This document shows positions 61,400 through 64,000 of a stretch of DNA of 64,000 nucleotides, piece after piece (position 1 is the stretch's first letter; the number at the start of each line of letters is the position of its first letter). Location of the stretch: contig NZ_BSRQ01000003.1 of assembly GCF_030268685.1 (NCBI RefSeq), forward strand, positions 348,598-412,597, read 5' to 3'. The position numbers and the translations under genes were made by a program. This DNA is from Microtetraspora sp. NBRC 13810. GTDB lineage: Bacteria; Actinomycetota; Actinomycetes; Streptosporangiales; Streptosporangiaceae. The notes beneath the pieces are model-generated. The model saw only the letters and a program-made list of their open reading frames with translations, searched no databases and was not told the DNA's origin.

Positions 61400-61454
61400 G
61401 ACGCCCCCCGGGGGCCTGCGGGCCCCGCCGCGGGCGGTGTGGTTGGCTCGGAGT

Positions 61455-62480
61455 ATGAGCCGTTCGGGCGCGCAGGAGATGGACGCGTGGGTGGTGGCCC
61501 GGCCGGGGCCGATGGCGAGCCGGCCGCTCGCCCGGGTGCGGCTGCCCGTCCCCCGGCCCGGAGAGGGCGAGGTGCTGGTCAAGGTGGAGGCGTGCGCGGT
61601 GTGCCGTACCGACCTGCACCTGGCCGAGGGCGACCTGCCCCCGCTACGCCCGCGTACGGTGCCCGGACACGAGGCGGTCGGCCGGGTGGCCGGGCCGCCT
61701 CCCGCCGGGTCCGCCCTGACCCTGGGATCCCGGGTCGGGGTGGCGTGGCTGCGCTCGACCTGCGGCCGGTGCCGCTACTGCCTGCGGGGACTGGAGAACC
61801 TGTGCCCCGGCTCGGCCTACACCGGCTGGCACGCGGACGGCGGCTACGCCGAGTATCTCGTCGCGCCGGCGGACTACGTCTACCCGCTGCCCGAGGACCG
61901 GCCGGCCGAGAAGCTCGCGCCGCTGCTGTGCGCGGGGATCATCGGCTACCGCGCGCTGCTGCGCTGCGACCTGCCGCCGGGCGGACGGCTCGGCGTCTAC
62001 GGGTTCGGCGCCTCCGCCCACCTGACCACCCAGGCGGCCCTGGCGCGGGGCGCCACCGTGCACGTGCTGACCCGGTCGGCCGCGGCCCGGGAGCTCGCGC
62101 TCGAACTCGGCGCCGCCTCGGCCGGCGGCGCGTACGACACGCCGCCGGAGCCGCTGGACGCGGCGATCCTCTTCGCCCCGGTGGGCGACCTGGTCCCGGT
62201 CGCGCTGGCCGCGCTGGACCGGGGCGGCACGCTGGCCGTCGCGGGCATCCACCTGAGCGCCATCCCGCCTCTGGACTACCCGCGGCACCTGTTCCAGGAG
62301 CGCACCCTGCGCAGCGTGACGGCCAACACCCGGGCCGACGGCCGCGACTACCTGCGGTCGGCCACCGAGGACCCGCCCCGGGTCACCACCGCCCCCTACC
62401 CCTTCGAGGCCGCCGACCGCGCGCTCGGCGACCTCGCCGCCGACCAGGTCAACGGCGCGGCCGTGCTGCGCTTCTCGTGA
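61455..62480 (+). CDS. Zinc-dependent alcohol dehydrogenase family protein (MDR superfamily)
   Basis: A 341-residue enzyme. Catalytic-zinc ligands lie in [16 protein letters not shown] and TVPGHEAVG. The structural-zinc Cys cluster is [15 protein letters not shown]. The nucleotide-binding region is [20 protein letters not shown]. This matches the AdhA-like subgroup found beside many actinobacterial stress genes. Start choice is uncertain: ATG 61455 is given, but GTG 61437 and ATG 61479 are in frame and the latter fits the family N-terminus MDAWVV. Confidence 0.9.
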   Translation: MSRSGAQEMDAWVVARPGPMASRPLARVRLPVPRPGEGEVLVKVEACAVCRTDLHLAEGDLPPLRPRTVPGHEAVGRVAGPPPAGSALTLGSRVGVAWLRSTCGRCRYCLRGLENLCPGSAYTGWHADGGYAEYLVAPADYVYPLPEDRPAEKLAPLLCAGIIGYRALLRCDLPPGGRLGVYGFGASAHLTTQAALARGATVHVLTRSAAARELALELGAASAGGAYDTPPEPLDAAILFAPVGDLVPVALAALDRGGTLAVAGIHLSAIPPLDYPRHLFQERTLRSVTANTRADGRDYLRSATEDPPRVTTAPYPFEAADRALGDLAADQVNGAAVLRFS

Positions 62481-62496
62481 CGGTCCGGCGGGCCGG

Positions 62497-63399
62497 CTAA
62501 GGCGCCAGCGCCTCCAGGGCCTCCTCGGCGCGGCGCATCGACTCGGCCGGGTCGGTCCCCGGGGAGACGATCTCCGGGTCGAAGTTGAGGTCGTGGAAGA
62601 CCTCGGTGACCCCCTGGGCCGCGAGACCCTCGACGTCGCGGCGGATCTCCTCGTAGGAACCGGTCAGCGGGCGCCGGCCGGCCTGCCCGGCGGGACGCAC
62701 CGAGGTGACCCCGCGGCACACGAACTGCATCGCCTCCGGGTCCCGGCCGGCCTCCGTGGCCGCCTCCTTCACGAGACGGATCCTGGACTCGATCGAGGAC
62801 AGCGTCTCCCTGCTGGAGCTCACCCAGCCGTCCGCGAGCCGGCCCGCCCGCCGCAGGGCGACATCGGCCGTGCCGCCGAGCAGGATCGGCGGCGGCGCCG
62901 GGGCCGGCTTGGGGTCCTGGTGCACCGGCGGCAACCGGTAGAACTCCCCCTCGTGCTCGACGACGTCCTCGCGCCACAGGTCGCGCAACACGCCGATGTA
63001 CTCCTCGCCGCGCGCGCCCCGCCTGCCGTACGGCACGCCCGAGGCGGCGAACTCCTCCTCCAGCCAGCCCAGGCCGAGCCCCGCGGTGAGCCGGCCGCCC
63101 GAGACGTTCTGCAGCGTCGCGAGCTGCTTGGCCAGCAGCGCCGGGGAGAAGAAGGGCATGTTGAGCACCGCCACGCCGAGCCTGATCCGCCCGGTGATCC
63201 CGGCGAGGTAGGACAGCGTGACGATCGGGTCCTGGACGCTGCGGTAGACGGGCCCCATCGGATGCCCCGCCGGGTAGAGCAGCCGCTGGAACGTCCATAC
63301 CTGGTGGTAGCCGAGCTGCTCGGCCCGGGTGGCGACGCGCGCCATGTTCGCCGGGGTCGCCCAGGGGCCCGAGACGGGAACCGCGAAACCAATGTTCAT
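62497..63399 (-). CDS. LLM-class (F420-dependent) oxidoreductase
   Basis: A 300-residue luciferase-like monooxygenase family member. Family features are IGFAVPVSGPWATPANMARVATRAEQLGYHQVWTF in pattern, IRLGVAVLNMPFFSPALLAKQLATL, GGRLTAGLGLGWLEEEF and PPPILLGGTADVALRRAGRLADGW. Coenzyme F420 is the usual cofactor for this subgroup in actinomycetes (inferred). It is divergent from the last gene, with a palindrome between them. Confidence 0.9.
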   Translation of the reverse strand: MNIGFAVPVSGPWATPANMARVATRAEQLGYHQVWTFQRLLYPAGHPMGPVYRSVQDPIVTLSYLAGITGRIRLGVAVLNMPFFSPALLAKQLATLQNVSGGRLTAGLGLGWLEEEFAASGVPYGRRGARGEEYIGVLRDLWREDVVEHEGEFYRLPPVHQDPKPAPAPPPILLGGTADVALRRAGRLADGWVSSSRETLSSIESRIRLVKEAATEAGRDPEAMQFVCRGVTSVRPAGQAGRRPLTGSYEEIRRDVEGLAAQGVTEVFHDLNFDPEIVSPGTDPAESMRRAEEALEALAP

Positions 63400-63403
63400 G
63401 AGA

Positions 63404-63417
63404 TCAATCTAGATTGA
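63404..63417. promoter_or_regulatory. 14-base palindrome in a divergent promoter region
   Basis: TCAATCTAGATTGA is a perfect palindrome 5 bases from the LLM gene start. It contains TAGATT (63410-63415), a -10-like box 6 bases ahead of GTG 63422, consistent with leaderless transcription of the next gene and control by a bound repressor. Confidence 0.55.
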
Positions 63418-63421
63418 GGGC

Positions 63422-64000
63422 GTGAGAGAACCCGTCAGCGTCCGGCCCACCTCGCCGGGCGAGACTCCCCCGTCCCCCGCCGCGGAGCCGGATCCGGCCC
63501 CCGCCACCCCGTTGCAGAAGTCCCTCGCCGCGATCGGCGAGCGCCACGCCCGCACGCAGGAGCCGGCGGCCCGGGTGCTGGTGGCGCGGGACGACGTGGT
63601 GGTCGTGCGGGTGGGCGACGTGGTGGTGAAGGCGCACGCGCCGGGCATGGACGCCGCCTCGCTCCGGCCGCGGCTGGCCGCCTCGGCCCGGCTGCCCGGC
63701 GTCATGCTCCCGCCGCTGAGCCTCACGGCGGAGCACGCGGACGACCGGCTCGTGTCGGTGTGGCCCGCGGGCAGCCCGGTCGATCCCGGGGCGCTGGACG
63801 AGGCCCCGTGGGAGGCCGCCGCCCGGCTCCTCGCCCGGTTGCACCTGGTGCCGCTGCGGCACCTGCCCCCGCTGCCGCCGGCGGGCGGCCCCGCCCGGGT
63901 CTCCACCGTCGTCGCCCGCCTCCGCGACGACGACGGCGCCGCCGCCAGGACGGTGCGCGCCGCGGCGGCGTCCCTGCCGCCCGAGGCCCTCGGCCACCCG
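63422..64000 (+). CDS. Phosphotransferase (aminoglycoside phosphotransferase-like), N-terminal part
   Basis: The frame is open from GTG 63422 to the window edge (193 codons). After a Pro/Ala-rich leader (residues 1-35), the N-lobe of a kinase-like phosphotransferase appears: VLVARDDVVVVRVGDVVVKAHAPGMD, where Lys is the probable ATP-binding residue, then EAAARLLARLHLVPL. The catalytic HxDxxxxN loop lies beyond the window. Substrate unknown. Confidence 0.75.
   Translation, partial: MREPVSVRPTSPGETPPSPAAEPDPAPATPLQKSLAAIGERHARTQEPAARVLVARDDVVVVRVGDVVVKAHAPGMDAASLRPRLAASARLPGVMLPPLSLTAEHADDRLVSVWPAGSPVDPGALDEAPWEAAARLLARLHLVPLRHLPPLPPAGGPARVSTVVARLRDDDGAAARTVRAAAASLPPEALGHP

Overview
The window is high-GC DNA with dense short-spaced genes, many GTG starts, several apparently leaderless genes and long GC-rich hairpin terminators. 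It looks like a filamentous actinomycete chromosome. Family choices (class II DAHP synthase, LAL regulators, PadR/HAAS pair, the HSP90-TPR pair, HspR-type operator on lon, F420 LLM oxidoreductase) suit Streptosporangiales/Streptomycetales; a Streptosporangiaceae-like host is my inference only. I see no tRNA, rRNA, CRISPR array, insertion sequence or prophage.

Layout. 1-3388: sugar-utilisation tail (GH1 beta-glucosidase end, LacI regulator, aldose epimerase, phosphotransferase). 3467-6523: FAD monooxygenase, class II DAHP synthase, thioredoxin. 6913-8114: a yybP-ykoY-type manganese riboswitch ahead of a TerC protein. 8214-11673: remnant of a serine hydrolase and a secreted ExeM/NucH-type nuclease. 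11865-14534: pentapeptide-repeat membrane protein, HAAS-domain protein, PadR regulator. 14660-20115: cydA-cydB-cydD-cydC, preceded by a PadR-like operator. 20203-22821: membrane protein, winged-helix regulator, ABC exporter. 22878-24224: HtrA-type protease.

24436-30756 is a catabolic island: internally deleted MHS/MFS transporter, lactonase-like metallo-beta-lactamase, two beta-hydroxyacid dehydrogenases around a cupin, a GntR/FadR regulator and an acyl-CoA ligase. Two near-identical operators lie before the first dehydrogenase and the GntR gene, and a related half-site overlaps the transporter promoter, which suggests one regulon.

30806-32331 is the most unusual locus: a two-gene unit with a 4-base overlap, encoding an EACC1-like small protein and a fusion of zinc ribbon, DUF4145/HEPN-like domain and YbaK/ProX-type tRNA-editing domain. 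A large LAL regulator is divergent from it. The combination resembles a biological-conflict module and I know of no description of this exact fusion.

34-64 kb: small basic secreted protein, Lon with a HAIR operator, DoxX/TetR divergent pair, DHA2 drug exporter, cytochrome P450, HSP90-TPR pair, PhoD phosphatase with a PHO-box-like repeat, secreted FG-GAP protein, alpha/beta hydrolase, ArfB-like ribosome-rescue hydrolase, NUDIX hydrolase, a five-gene peptide-type ABC importer whose binding protein carries a C-terminal membrane anchor, DinB-like protein, HAD-IIA phosphatase, M20 amidohydrolase, zinc alcohol dehydrogenase, LLM oxidoreductase and the start of a phosphotransferase.
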